This document shows, one piece after another, positions 12,416 through 23,960 of a stretch of 64,000 nt of DNA. This stretch comes from Kuschelorhynchus macadamiae (Eukaryota > Arthropoda > Insecta > Coleoptera > Curculionidae). Where the stretch lies: contig JAUTXW010000059.1 in NCBI GenBank assembly GCA_030620095.1, positions 1,138,501 to 1,202,500 on the forward strand, given 5' to 3'. The stretch's first letter is position 1. Each line of letters opens with the position of its first letter. The notes beneath the pieces are model-generated. The model worked only from the letters and a program-made list of their open reading frames with translations. It was not told where the DNA came from and did not search any database. The position numbers and the translations under genes are program-made.

Positions 12416-12654
12416 TACCCAGGGAAATCTGCTCGATATGATAAAATCTAAAGCGAAACGTCTATCATCCTGAAACAGTACTACATATTAAGTATAAAAC
12501 TTAGCGCCACCCATTGGGGCTCCGGTGCTTTCCGGCTGCAGGCCCATAGGTAATTTGACAAAGTATGCACTAGCACCAACATTTTCCTGCCAAGAATTTT
12601 TGATAAAGATGTGTGAAAGCGCATTTTTATCGATTTTTTGTATCTATATATACC

Positions 12655-13199
<545 letters not shown>

Positions 13200-13620
13200 T
13201 GCACTATTTTCAGAAACTACTGTAAATCTCGGCCACTTGCAGCTTAGGGCTTAAGACCATCCATTTTAAAATAGATGTGTCGGGTGAGATTTCCAGGAGG
13301 CCGGCATTAACCTTCTTACAGAGATCCCAAAAATAGGAGCAACCAGGTACAAAAGAGTAGAGAACTAAGGGTGGCTCCCTGAAATCCCTTCTGAAAGTAA
13401 GTGGTCCTGTAATAAGTTTTTTGGATCCCGATGTTATAGAAAGTCTTGATTTACAAAGTGACATAAAGCTAATACAACCCAGTACTGAATCTGGCACTGC
13501 AAGTTGCAACAGCATTGGATAGTTTTTAGATTTTTCGAGATTGCCTTTTTTCGGTATTAAAGCTGTTCTCCCTCTAACTACCCACCCAGGAATGGGATGA
13601 CCAATATTAATTATTAAATT
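13200..13620 (-). pseudogene. Possible R2/Dong-type non-LTR retrotransposon fragment
   Basis: Minus-strand translation from ~13620 gives HPIPGWVVRGRTALIPKK followed by GNLEKSKNYP. It resembles the 'W...GRT..IPKKG....KNYRP' block that precedes the RT palm in R2-like non-LTR elements. The following ~100 codons (13515-13210) are open but less clearly related. No catalytic motif is present, so only a short decayed piece remains. A chance match cannot be excluded. Confidence 0.4.
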
Positions 13621-15939
13621 ATTATTGTTATTATCAACAACTTGTTCTTTATCTTTGCTTTGTGCCTTTACTTTTAGTACCTCTAATCAGTTGAATTTTT
13701 TTTAGTTGATTTTTGTCAACAGTTTACGCATGTTTAACAGCCAAGTGTTTTTTATACGCTTCTGGTTTATTTGTATGTCTGTTAAAAAGTAAACTGAGAT
13801 AACAAATGCGATACTCCAATATTATCAAAATAGAAGAGACATCTTTTCGCATTTAATGAATCATTTACTGCGTGAACAAAAAGCGAATCGAGATGAATTT
13901 TTCCGGAACATTTTTTCTGTTTCTCTTACACAATTAAACCGCTCTGAATGTGGAATGGTATTGGGATTTCATGGACTTCACAGCTAAATGGAATAAATAA
14001 ATGCGGGAAGGTTTATTCATATTATTGTTCGTTTGGCCAATTTGTTGCAGCACTTACTTTGATTAAATTTATCTCTGGTTTTTATTCAGACCCGTCTCGT
14101 TTCGTAAAGTAGGCGAATAGAAGATTTTACGAGGATACTTGTGCCAGTATTACTATAAAAGCCTACGACTTTAAACGTGTAAGGTTTCATCAAGACCTAT
14201 CGACTCTCAAATAAGGAAAAATATCTTTGCTTGTAAACATGTCATTCTAATAATATGTATGCTTTAAAATTTCTCTTGGATATGTGCTCTAGTGTAAATT
14301 GCGACGATCTAACGCAACTTACTGCCGTTACAACAACGCAAATGTTAACTAGAATTAAGAACATACTCAGTTCCTCGGTCGAACATTTTTAAAAATTCGT
14401 GTTTTTTGACATTCGGTACCCTCTAGCTCGGTAAGAAGGCCTATCTTAGAGGTTAAATGAGCGCGTCGATTGGTAAAAATGAAATTTCGGTGGAGTCTAT
14501 AATAACTTAGCAGTGGCGTTCTATAGGGGCCTTTCTATATCCCGATGATTCAAAATGCAGGTCGGTATGGTTAATTTTGCGTAGGTCATTTTTTTTTTCG
14601 GATTTTCCGTTAAAAAATCTTAGAAGTTCGTTCGAGATAAAAAATGGCATAACTTCGGAGGCATTTTGCGGAGCTGAAAACCAACCACTTTGACCAAGCT
14701 GAGACGGGGGTTTGGTGGGATTATAAAGAATATTCAAAATCAAAATAGGATGCCTATATCTCAAATGCGGGAAAAGTGTTCGAAATTCAAAAAAAAAAAC
14801 TGTTTTGCCTCTTAAAATGTTCCCAGATTTCACTCTCTACTCTCCGATTTATATAGGACGAACAATTTAGAAATAAAACTGCTTTTCTTTCTATATGTTT
14901 CACTAGTGTTTTACGTTTGGCACTGTAGCATCTAAGTGGTTGACACGTCGAATCAAGTCAATGTTTCCTCTAGAGACTAGAGTAGAACTTAAATACTATA
15001 CAAATTAACGATATCATTAACCTTGTATGTTCATCCGGCCGAAACAAAATTTGTGTAAACTTGCAAATTGAACAAGCAAGTTCTAATCGTGTTTCTCATT
15101 ATTATTTGAAGAAATATATAAAAACATTTTTAGTAGTACGGCAAGGGGTAATTTCTGGAACAGAGACCGAACTACAAGTATTCTCAATTAAAAGAACATT
15201 ATTATAGAAAAAGAAAGCAAAAAGGGGTTAGACAAAACAATATCATTAATTGTTCCTTTTAAATTTCAAACTCTGCTCAAGTATATTGCAATAGGTCACG
15301 TTAAAGTTAATAATACATTCAGAGAGCAATATAACTGTTTCAGATACGGTTATTCAGCCACACAATGAAAGAAAAAAATAAGAGCTTAAAACGCAAAGGT
15401 GAACATAACATTGAGTCTTGTAAGGCATTAAAGAAATTGAGTGGTTTTACTGCAATGCAAAGCATCCAACATATAAAATAAAAAAATGTGCGCAATTTAC
15501 TAGATAAAAACAAATAAAAAAAGCAAGGTACTGTAAAATATTTTCCTGAAAAATCTTATGCATCTGTTTTAAACCTGCATATAAAATTCAAACCCCCATC
15601 TCGATAGCATGTTTACCTAAAATATTGTCAAATACTAAGCCACCTTAATGTTTTCACTAACCCAGGTCCAATTTATAACGATTCAATATATTAAGCAGAC
15701 CTCTTACGTGATTGTTTAACCCAAAGCACTGCAATAAAATCTCAACAATACAGTGACTAACATGGTAGAACTAATTATTTCAGTTTTTCTTAAACAAAGC
15801 AATCGTTTAACATAAATAACGCAAAACTAATAAATATAATTAATTCGAAAATTTAAGAATCGTCGAAATAAAAAGTAAAATTAACTTATTAGTTAGTTTA
15901 TCTAATTTTATTTCACGTTACTTATAAGTAGATACATTA
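13621..15939. other. Long stretch with no recognised gene
   Basis: The 108-codon minus-strand ORF at 14507-14833 has no recognisable domain. The sequence at 14500-14850 is less AT-rich and could be the terminal part of an unidentified DNA transposon. The rest is AT-rich and stop-filled. Confidence 0.35.
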
Positions 15940-17560
15940 AATATATACCAATGGAATTGCCGTTCGGCAATAGCTAACAAAAGCAACTTAGAAAACCTGT
16001 CATTCCAAATTGAGGCTCAGATTATTATCTGAAACATGGATTAAACAAAACAAATACATTTTCTTTTCTCCGGATATAATGTGGTCCGAAAGGACTGACA
16101 TGATGGAAAGGGGGGGGGGAGTAGCGCTTTTAGTCAGGTCAAATATAAAATCTACTGAGATAATAGTAAACTATCTATTCCTGTAGAATTAACAGAGTAT
16201 ATAAAAGTACCTATATTAAAAGCAGGCAAACTCCAAAACTAGATATGCGAAGGAATACAGTTCTAGATGGCCAAAAATGGAAAATAACCAACTACTAAAT
16301 ATAGCAATATATGCAAAATGTTTCCGTTTAAGACATTTTAGCATGCCCGATCTAAGGCATTCAACTGAGGTCCACTGAGAACAAAAGTACATCAGCTTTA
16401 TCTTTTGATATTAAAGGAGCCTATGATACGTTAATTACGAAATATTAACTAATAAAATGATTAATTTAATATTCGCAAAAAAAATAACAATATGTATTCA
16501 TTTATATATTGCTCGTCTAGTCTATATAAAAACCAGTGAAGGAATGTCGAATCCCAGAGCAGCTAGAATAGCACCACTCATGGTAGCATTTTAAACCATA
16601 CCTTACTTACAATCTACACACATGATTTGGAATTACTACTTAATATTAATATCCTCCAATTTGCAGATGATTTACTCGCAAAATACATCAACAGATAATT
16701 GCAAAAATAAAATCAAAAGAAAATTTCCAGAAGTCCTACAATGGTTTAATCAAAATGGATTAACCACATTAACTATTCAACTAAAAAAGCTGAAAACAGT
16801 CTTAATATATCAAAATACATCAACAGATAATTGCAAAAATAAAATCAAAAGAAAATTTCCAGAAGTCCTACACTGGTTTAATAAAATTGGATTAACCACA
16901 TTAACTACTTAACTAAAAGCTGAAAACAGTCTTAATATTTTAAGGGTTTTATAGAGCATGTTCGATTTATTTTCGATTACATTTACGGATGTCAGTTTTA
17001 TAGATCAGCTGCTGAAACGTATTTAAACAAAATTGAAATAATTAAAAACAAATGCTAAGGACATTCTATGGATTTTTAAGAAGTACACCTATTCCTATAA
17101 TGGAAGCAGAAACAAAGGAACCACCTCTCTCACTAAGCTAAGAAGACATTACTTTAGCAACAAATCACTATTAAAACTTATTTATAAATCTAGTGATTTA
17201 AAAGGGGAAAATATACACTCTAACAATACTTAATTATTCCCACTCCTACTGGAAAGTCAAAAAGTCCTCTATTTGTACAAAGTTATTCCTGGATACTCCA
17301 TATAAAAGACAATATTTACAGATATAAAATATTACCATGTTGTCAACTTCAGAAAAATGTTCTAAAAAATATCACAAAAATCGTCTTTAAAAACTTCATA
17401 AAACTAAAGATCCCTTATTACCAAAAAAAAAAACAATTCTGGGGAATATAGCCATTCTTTGGTAGCACTCAGATATACTTTCACAAATGGTTTTGTACCA
17501 AATAATAATACAGGGTCTGGAATCTTTCATAAAAATATGAACTATTTAACATAAATAGTT
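15940..17560 (+). pseudogene. Jockey-like non-LTR retrotransposon, heavily decayed
   Basis: An endonuclease start is readable at ~15948-16170 (QWNCRSAIANKSNLENL, then FSGYNVVRKD and GGGVALLVRS). An RT palm block follows at ~16380-16440 (LSFDIKGAYDTL) and an RT active-site relic at ~16655 (NILQFADDLL). Downstream thumb-like sequence RSTPIPIMEA, then KEPPLSLS, lies at ~17080-17140, with possible RNase H relics to ~17560. Stops and frameshifts are frequent. The blocks appear in the canonical EN-RT-RNH order, which supports one degraded element and not chance matches. Confidence 0.7.
16679..16940 (+). repeat. Tandem duplication of ~131 bp within the Jockey-like remnant
   Basis: The sequence beginning CAAAATACATCAACAGATAA at 16679 recurs at 16811, with only a few substitutions and a 2-bp deletion. 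It accounts for the repeated peptide in the 96-codon ORF at 16622-16912. Confidence 0.9.
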
Positions 17561-19989
17561 TAGATTATTAAGGGAAGCTCTTATACAATGTATAGGTGTA
17601 TAGTAAAAAAAATACATGCAAGATAACTGGCAGAAGCAATTTAACCAATCAGATAGGGGCTTCTTTACATGGTCTTTCAAACAACTTGTGCCATCGATCG
17701 TGGGGAGATTCCCCACCCAAAAATAAAACTAAAAGTTTATATCAACATGGCGGACCCATGTTGATCTCGTTTCGTTTCTGAGATACAGGGTGACAATTTT
17801 TTTTAATTTTTTTGGTTCCAAATTCCTTCAAAACGACTGTAGCAATTCGAACGAAAATTGAAGGGGGACAGGTATTTAAACTAGCACATATTTCACTGAA
17901 AAAAAAGGTGGACAACTTTAACTTGTGCGCCACTGACATTTTTACCTTTTGTTGGCATAGTTACATAGGCTGTTTAGTGCCGTTTGTCGATTTCGATCTT
18001 TTTTATGAGGAAAACTAGATAATAAAGACAATAATAATAAGATAATGCCTGTATTAGGTTAAGCTTGCTGGGTTTAATAAAAAAAATGGGTTATTGTCAT
18101 TTACGTATCAAAGTGTTAGGTACTGTTAATTGCGATTTTTAAGTTAGCAATTTACTAGTTTCGTATTTACTTTCATAGATTTAAGTGTTCAGTAGTTTGT
18201 TGCGTTTATTAAATATTACGTGCCTTTAAAATGACTTATGTTAACTATACCTCGGCTGAATTAACCGACATATTATTAGTTATGGTGAAGCGAGACAAAA
18301 TGGAAAGCAAGCAGCGAGAATGTATCATTACAGATATGCCGAACGACACCCTCCAAAAATATTTTTGAACATATCTGAAAACGTTTAAGAGAAACCGGCA
18401 GTAGTCCCAAAAATAAATATGGTTTTCTAAAAAAATGATACTATAAGAATTGTTTAGCACTAAAACATATCTAGATATTTGTTAAAAATTATTTTAGTTA
18501 GGTATTTACATCATAAAATGAAGACAATCGCATTTTGATATAATTTTCAGAACAAACTTACATCACATAAGGCTTACGAAAGTATGTAGAGACTCCAATA
18601 ACTAAACATAGGTCTTGAAGGTAATAAACAGCAATTATATATACCTTGCAGGCTTTGAGTTTTACAACAATTTTAAATATCTTTCGAATTTTTTCTTACT
18701 TTTTAGCATTTACCAAGAAAATACTCCTAAAAAGGGATTATTAGAGGTTTAAAATAAACATTTTTTAAAGTGTCGAACCTTCTTGCTAAGATCAATCCAA
18801 AAATGGTCTGCGACCACCCGCGACCTTGGTACATAATGTCACTTTTGTATCAGTGAGTCACAATCAAAGTACAGGGTTTTTAGTTATAAATGCACCCCCC
18901 TATTAACTTTCATATTTTTACAGATACAAAAAAGTTAATACAAAAGTTTCTTTAAATTGGACCATTTTTTTATTGTGTAGTTCTTAGATATACAGGTTGT
19001 TTCGTTTTTCAGGAATCAACATCAACTTTGGTTCTTTAAATGGAACGCTCTGTATATTATCGACTAGAATGATAGAGTTTTTCATCCCGATTCCAACGAT
19101 ATTTGGTTTATTGATATTTGCTTTGGTAGTCTTTGAAATATTTCGATTTAAATTTTCGGTAGTTGGCAATGACGCTTGGACGATTAATATATCCATTATT
19201 AATATTATTCTTATATCGGCTGAAAACATCCCGATTATAGCGTTATATGGTTGGTTAATATTTTCAGTTGATAATATACAGAGTGTAAAAAGTAAAAAAA
19301 ACAAAAATTTAGTTTTTTTTTACTTTTTCTAAAATTGTAGACTTAGTTGAAATGGTAGATGATAATATTTTTTGCTTTATCATTGTCACATTTTCTCCTC
19401 TACAAACTGGTGTGGTTTAGTTTTTCAATCCGACGTTTTGAATTCGGACTGCCATCATCAACATTTTTAATTCAAGTGCGGACCTGGATTTTTCCTTTCA
19501 CTAATCAATACCTTTTATAACCTTAAAACACATTATGACAAAATAGTCATATCACACAATTTGATTTTTTTGAGAAAATCCGTATTGTTTAAAAATTTAC
19601 GATACAACTAGGGACAACTAAAACAATCATTACGCTACAGTTAAAAGGTCTACATGAACAGCAAAAAATGCCCTTTTTTCTGATGTCAGGCTCATTGTAA
19701 TCGGTTCATGGAAAGCAGAAATATAAACGTTTCAAAGAAAAAAAATTGACCTTTTCCCACCACTTTAATATTGAAAATAGAAAAAAATGATAAATAGCAA
19801 AAGGTTGCATAATATCTGAAGAATACAATGCTTATATTTTCGACAAACCTTAATTTGAAAAATTCAAGAGAAAATCGCCATTTCCAGTTTTGAGTTGCTG
19901 CTACGTCCCCTAGCGGCAATTTTTCGACACCTAATATCTAAAATGGGACTACTGTGCGGCACCTTAAGTCATTTCTAACGAAATAGTAA
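17561..19989. other. Mixed repeats, no recognised gene
   Basis: Mariner-terminus-like motifs occur at 17774 (TACAGGGTGAC) and at 18994-19060. ORFs on both strands at 18984-19332 read similar peptides near their ends (CILST, DNIQSV) because CTCTGTATATTATC near 19050 recurs inverted near 19270; this is a short hairpin-like element, not a gene. At 19432-19468 a minus-strand TTGATGATGGCAG...AAAACGTCG string looks like a decayed hammerhead-type motif. Confidence 0.4.
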
Positions 19990-20395
19990 ATATTTCCGCA
20001 TCTTCTGTACACAGAATCTGGAAAGAGCAACAATAAAATTAAAACCATACTACTACAGTCCGTGCCTAGACAAAAATTGTGTAAGTGGTTTTTAAATAAG
20101 TTGGAAAACGACCAACATTTCTCTCGTCGTGTTCTTTTTACAGACAAATCAACATTTATAAGAAAGGGAATATTTCCATAACTTTCGTAATTGGTCTGAG
20201 GAAAACCCCATTAACTAAGAGTAGCAAACTCGAACTATGAGTTTTCTGTAAATATTTGGGCTGGCATTACTGCAAATGAAATAATTTGTCCAATTATTCG
20301 GCGACATAGACTGAATAATATCTGATATTTGTATATTCTGATGAATGACCTACCAGAGTTGCCGTCCTTTCCGGTCAAAGCGAAACTGGCTCAAA
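19990..20395 (+). pseudogene. Mariner-like transposase remnant
   Basis: Across shifting frames the plus strand reads FTDKSTFIRKG-like, NFRNWSEENPINQ, an aromatic FGLA/NIWAGI-type block and MNDLPELP-like blocks. These are the order and spacing of the DDE_3 region of DD41D-type mariner relatives. Many stops and indels are present. A terminus-like GGGACACCCGGTATA follows at ~20501, just before a (TA)n array. The partner terminus was not found. Confidence 0.5.
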
Positions 20396-20511
20396 ACAAA
20401 CGAATATGTCCAAAAATCCAAATTTATTTCTTGTATTCAAACACCAAATTTCAAAAAGCTATCTCAAAAATCAAAAAAGTTATAAGGGTGAGCCACATCT
20501 GAGGGACACCC

Positions 20512-20561
<50 letters not shown>
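20396..20561. repeat. Transposon end and (TA)n microsatellite
   Basis: Probable terminal sequence of the mariner-like remnant, ending ACACCCGGTATA, runs directly into ~45 bp of TA repeats (20515-20561). Confidence 0.6.
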
Positions 20562-20565
<4 letters not shown>

Positions 20566-20994
20566 TACGACCAAGAACCGCACAGAAATTGAAATTTCTG
20601 TTTTTCTTTTATTTTTGCACAGATGTGTCGTCTTGTGCTCCAAAGTAGGTCGCATCTAAAGCGATTTAGTTGCACCATAGTACCTACAGATGGCGCCACT
20701 GGTTGTCTATTTCCCTCGTCGACTTTCAAAGTCGAGTGACATGACACCTTGTTTGTTTCAGGGTTTGGGTATTTCGGTTTTAATACCGATACCCCCCAAG
20801 GAAACTGCCTGATGAGCCTTGCCGGGGCAGATACCACGGTAGCAGATTGGCACCTTGGCCCTGGAAACAAACATAGCGTCATGTTTTGGTCGATTCTCGA
20901 CAAAATGGTGAAGGAGTAATCCTTACCGTTACTGGTTTCGTTTTGTATAACTTTTTACGACCAAGAACCGCACAGAAATTGAAATTTCTGTTTT

Positions 20995-21002
<8 letters not shown>
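20562..21002 (+). repeat. ~390-bp repeat unit plus the start of a second copy (1.1 units), retrozyme-like
   Basis: The ~50-bp sequence starting TTTTTACGACCAAGAACCGC at about 20562 recurs exactly at about 20952, so one whole 390-bp unit is followed by the first 50 bp of another. Both outer edges run straight into (TA)n. The unit is clearly less AT-rich than its surroundings and contains a hammerhead-like motif at 20806-20845. Tandem repeats with one hammerhead per unit are the architecture of retrozymes and of Penelope terminal repeats. No coding region is supported; the 112-codon minus-strand ORF shows no known domain. Confidence 0.7.
20806..20845 (+). ncRNA. Hammerhead ribozyme-like motif in the 390-bp repeat
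   Basis: Stem I is CTGC (20806-20809) with GCAG (20842-20845). The core CTGATGA is at 20810-20816. Stem II can form GCC/GGC, closed by a short loop. A possible stem III is ACC/GGT, placing GTA before the expected cleavage point at 20841/20842. The second core block reads AGAT where GAA is expected, so the motif looks slightly degraded and activity is uncertain. Confidence 0.5.

Positions 21003-21073
<71 letters not shown>
21001..21073. repeat. (TA)n microsatellite
   Basis: About 70 bp of pure TA repeats between the 390-bp hammerhead repeat and the Penelope-like element. Confidence 0.95.
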
Positions 21074-21077
<4 letters not shown>

Positions 21078-21123
21078 ATTAAGTGTTTCTTGGGAATAAG
21101 GCACATGAATATACTAAATTTCT

Positions 21124-21366
21124 TTATATTTTTTTCAAATCCATTGAATCTTTTATATAGTATTCATTCTGGAACACAATTTTTTGAAGAATGTCTTTGA
21201 GAAATTTTGAGAGATTTTCAAATGGAGATTGGATGCAGGATACGATTGGCGGAGTGGTATGCCTTGTTTGTGCATTTTTGGTAATCCGTAGATTCTTGGA
21301 GGATGTGAGTTTTGGATTTTTAATTTTTTTGCTAAGTTTGGTGAAATATAGGCTTTGTTTTCCCAA
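21124..21366 (-). pseudogene. Penelope-like reverse transcriptase fragment
   Basis: The minus-strand ORF reads PPIVSCIQSPFENLSKFL followed by KDILQKI and YYIKDSMDL. This resembles the 'RPIVS.I.SP.Y.LSK.L..IL' block of Penelope RT, upstream of the catalytic aspartates. It stops where the terminal segment begins: DSMDLKK is joined to the AT-rich terminus across a short TGAAAAAAATATAA microhomology, suggesting a template-switch junction. Confidence 0.65.
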
Positions 21367-21559
21367 AGAGATATTAATTCGTTATTTTTTTTCTGGTAAA
21401 TTATGGTAGGATCGTTTTTTAATTCTTTATAGGTGGTTTCATCTTTTGAAAAACAGAATAACTATCCCGACATATTAATTAATATAATTTTTAAAAATCG
21501 AATATATATTTTCTACAACCAAACAAATAATAATAGAAAAAATAATAACAACAAAACTA

Positions 21560-21947
21560 ATACTTTTCTTACTTTACCATAGTTCCGGGCTTATCTGAAA
21601 ACATTAAAAACATTTTTAAACCATACATTACCGTAGCTCACAAAGCACACAATTTACTAAAAACAAATTTCTCCAAAATCAAATCAGAAATTCCAAAAGA
21701 TTAAAAATCATACGTAATCTACGAAATCCCATGTAAAGATTGCAATAGTGTGTATGTTGGACAAACAAGCCAATACATTAAAAACCGAATTAACGGCCAT
21801 AAATATGACAAAAAAAATAAAACAGCCCTCACCAACCATGCTCTCGAGGAAAAACATAGTTTTGATTTCAATGCAGTAAAAATATTAAAGACAGAAAGTC
21901 ACACTAAAAGACGTGAAATTTTGGAAATGATTGAAATACTCCAATAA
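21560..21947 (+). pseudogene. Penelope-like GIY-YIG endonuclease, C-terminal part of the polyprotein
   Basis: The sequence reads TLPYVPGLSENIKNIF, then, after an in-frame stop near 21701, YVIYEIPCKDCNSVYVGQTS, followed by RINGHKYD and RREILEMIEI. In Penelope-like elements the 'PY..GLSE.I' linker precedes a GIY-YIG nuclease that nicks target DNA. Here the GIY and YIG blocks appear as VIY and YVG, with conserved Cys pair CKDC, Arg and His. The ORF from 21750 to 21947 is open. Only the C-terminal third of the protein is present on this strand. Confidence 0.85.
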
Positions 21948-22349
21948 CTCCAAAACCGACACAACTCAGTAAAATTTACAATAATATTATAAAATAATAC
22001 ACCTATAATGGCAACTGCATAACAACAATAGTCCGCATTTAAATTCCAAAACAAAAAAAAATAGTATCTTAAGTTTTTACAGACATAGACCTAATCTCAT
22101 CGTCCATACACCAAACCATTCGTCAGTATTGTTCGTATATTGCTTGTGTGTGTTCTTAAAATTTCGACAAATGTAAATGTATATACAGCATGTCAAGTTT
22201 TTAAATGTAAATGTTCGTCGCTGAGTGTTTGTTCTTAATTTATTGACGTATACAGGATGTTATCCACGAAACCTTCCAATTTCGTAAGTTAAATATTTTA
22301 TTAATTTTGTAAAACAAAAATTTTTTTTTTAATCTTTCATTTTTGTAGT

Positions 22350-22388
22350 CTTTCTGATGAAGTTCAACGTTCGACCGAAACGTCAAAG
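22350..22388 (+). ncRNA. Hammerhead ribozyme-like motif of the Penelope element
   Basis: Stem I is CTTT (22350-22353) with AAAG (22385-22388). The core CTGATGA is at 22354-22360. Stem II spans 22361-22376, with G-C, T-A and T-G pairs, one mismatch and two A-T pairs. GAAA at 22377-22380 is followed by CGTC, giving the very short ACGU stem III and a GUC cleavage triplet. This minimal type I layout is the one described for Penelope-like elements, and it lies just 3' of the GIY-YIG region. Confidence 0.7.
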
Positions 22389-22486
22389 TTATGAAAAAAA
22401 TATAACAGAAATTTAGTATATTCATGTGCCTTATTCCCAAGAAACCACTTAATTCACAATATAAGTACAAAGGCCAAGGAAACGAA

Positions 22487-22489
<3 letters not shown>

Positions 22490-22558
<69 letters not shown>
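22490..22558. repeat. (TA)n microsatellite
   Basis: About 68 bp of TA repeats, ~30 bp beyond the right end of the Penelope-like element. Confidence 0.95.
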
Positions 22559-22564
<6 letters not shown>

Positions 22565-23399
22565 CTGGTTCATAGAAGTTTAATATTTATAGAAATATTA
22601 AATTATAGAAAAAAACAGAAAGAAAAAAACAAAAAAGAACAATGTAATACGCCAGAAAAATAAAAATATGTTAAATTAAATAGAAATTCAATAAAGAAAG
22701 GAAATATAAATGTGCAACATATATGCAAAAAAAAAGAAAGGAGAAAAAGCATTATAAAAGCAAAGGCAAAAATTGATGTATTTTTAAGTGACTAGATTGA
22801 ACTGTAACACTGTATGTCATTACCATAATCTCAGTAAATTTTATTATAACAAATTTTTCGATATAAATAAGCTGGCAGTTGGTTTATTCAGTGCCATAAA
22901 ACCATATATAGAACACAAAAAACTATCGGAAATGCTACCAAATAGCTTAAGAGCTGTTGCGAGCATAGTACTATCAACTTAAAATGTAAAAACCTACAAC
23001 ATGCTAGGTAATTAAGGTGAAGAAGAGACTCCTGTCTACTTTTAAATGTGAAGCATCGGGCTGCTAGAAGAAAACATGAACGCATAAAATTATAGATTAC
23101 AGAAATATATTTTAGTGAATGGCAATAGTAGATCGTATCAATCAGTAATTGCGTTGATTGAAATCAACGGTAATTGTTACCAAATATCTGGAGAATTTTA
23201 ATAGCAATCGATTAGACTGGCCACCAATCATGGCTATCTGATTGACAACATATAAAGCAAGTTAAAGCTACAGTTGAGCTAGTAAGAACACCAAGCAACA
23301 ACTCAAAAGCTTAAAAGCAGAAATTATCCTTTTTACTTCCCTAGTAAAAGGAAGTATTATAATCCTGAAAAAATCACCCTCCCTGGTTTCCAATCCCTC
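22559..23399. other. No recognisable gene
   Basis: A-rich sequence; short ORFs at 22788-22982 and 22888-23085 are without known domains. Confidence 0.4.
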
Positions 23400-23960
23400 T
23401 GTCTGTCTCTACGCGGCATAGCTCATAAACTACTTTGCCGATTCTCTTCAAATTTTGATCAAAAATCAAGGTTCGTAAGGGGATGATATGGTTACATTCT
23501 GGTAAACATCCAATATGGCGGAAAAAATTTGCGGCCTAGTAAAATGTTAAAAAAATATTATTAAATTTTGCACAAAAATCAAGTATTACGTAGAAATCAA
23601 ATGGTAAATTTTGGTGCGAATTCAAGATGGTGAAACAAATTATCGGCTTAATAAAATATTAAAAAAGGCAGCCTGAAAAAACTACATATTATATTGATTT
23701 TGTGCAAGAATTAAGTGTGATAATGATAGAACCGGTTAAATGTTGGTACAAATACAAAATGGTGACCAAATAAATTCCGTTGGTCTGTCTGTCTGCCGAT
23801 GAATTTGGGGCATAACTAAAAAACTACTTACCTGATTGACTTAAGATTTTGGTTAAAAATTACGGGTCTTATTGGGATGACCTATTAATATTTTGGTAAA
23901 TATCCAGTAGGGCGGAACAAAATGGCTGCCCGGTGAAATGTTAAAAAAATTATCCCTAAA
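23400..23960 (+). repeat. 'ATGGCGG' minisatellite array, left of the IS3EU-like element
   Basis: Repeating modules contain GTCTGTCTGTCTGCC, then CATAACTAAAAAACTAC, then AATTTTGGT.AAAAAT and finally TGGTAAA...ATGG(C/T)GG-type ends (near 23505, 23610, 23750 and 23900). Spacing is ~110-160 bp. Related modules lie at 1250-1540, 26390-26830 and 44880-45010. Confidence 0.7.

Larger units (their letters stand above)
21074..22462. mobile_element. Penelope-like element, rearranged, with terminal inverted segments
   Basis: The left end (21074-21122) is repeated as an inverted complement at 22410-22461: AATTTAGTATATTCATGTGC on one strand at each end. Between them lie a minus-strand piece of Penelope RT next to the left end and a plus-strand GIY-YIG endonuclease followed by a hammerhead-like motif next to the right end. 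Head-to-head partial copies with inverted terminal segments are known for Penelope-like retroelements and are explained by template switching. Both outer sides are close to (TA)n tracts. Confidence 0.75.

Noticed and set aside
14507..14833. 108-codon minus-strand ORF
   Set aside because: No domain, and it ends within a low-complexity A-run region. Probably a chance open frame in a TE-like segment.
18984..19332. Overlapping ORFs of 106 and 111 codons on opposite strands
   Set aside because: They mirror each other around short inverted repeats (CTCTGTATATTATC) and have no domain. This is better explained as repeat-derived sequence.
20839..20900. Possible tRNA-derived SINE with A-box-like TAGCAGATTGG and B-box-like GGTCGATTCTC
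   Set aside because: The A-box to B-box spacing is longer than in tRNA-derived SINEs and the B box is imperfect. The hammerhead/direct-repeat explanation accounts better for the segment.
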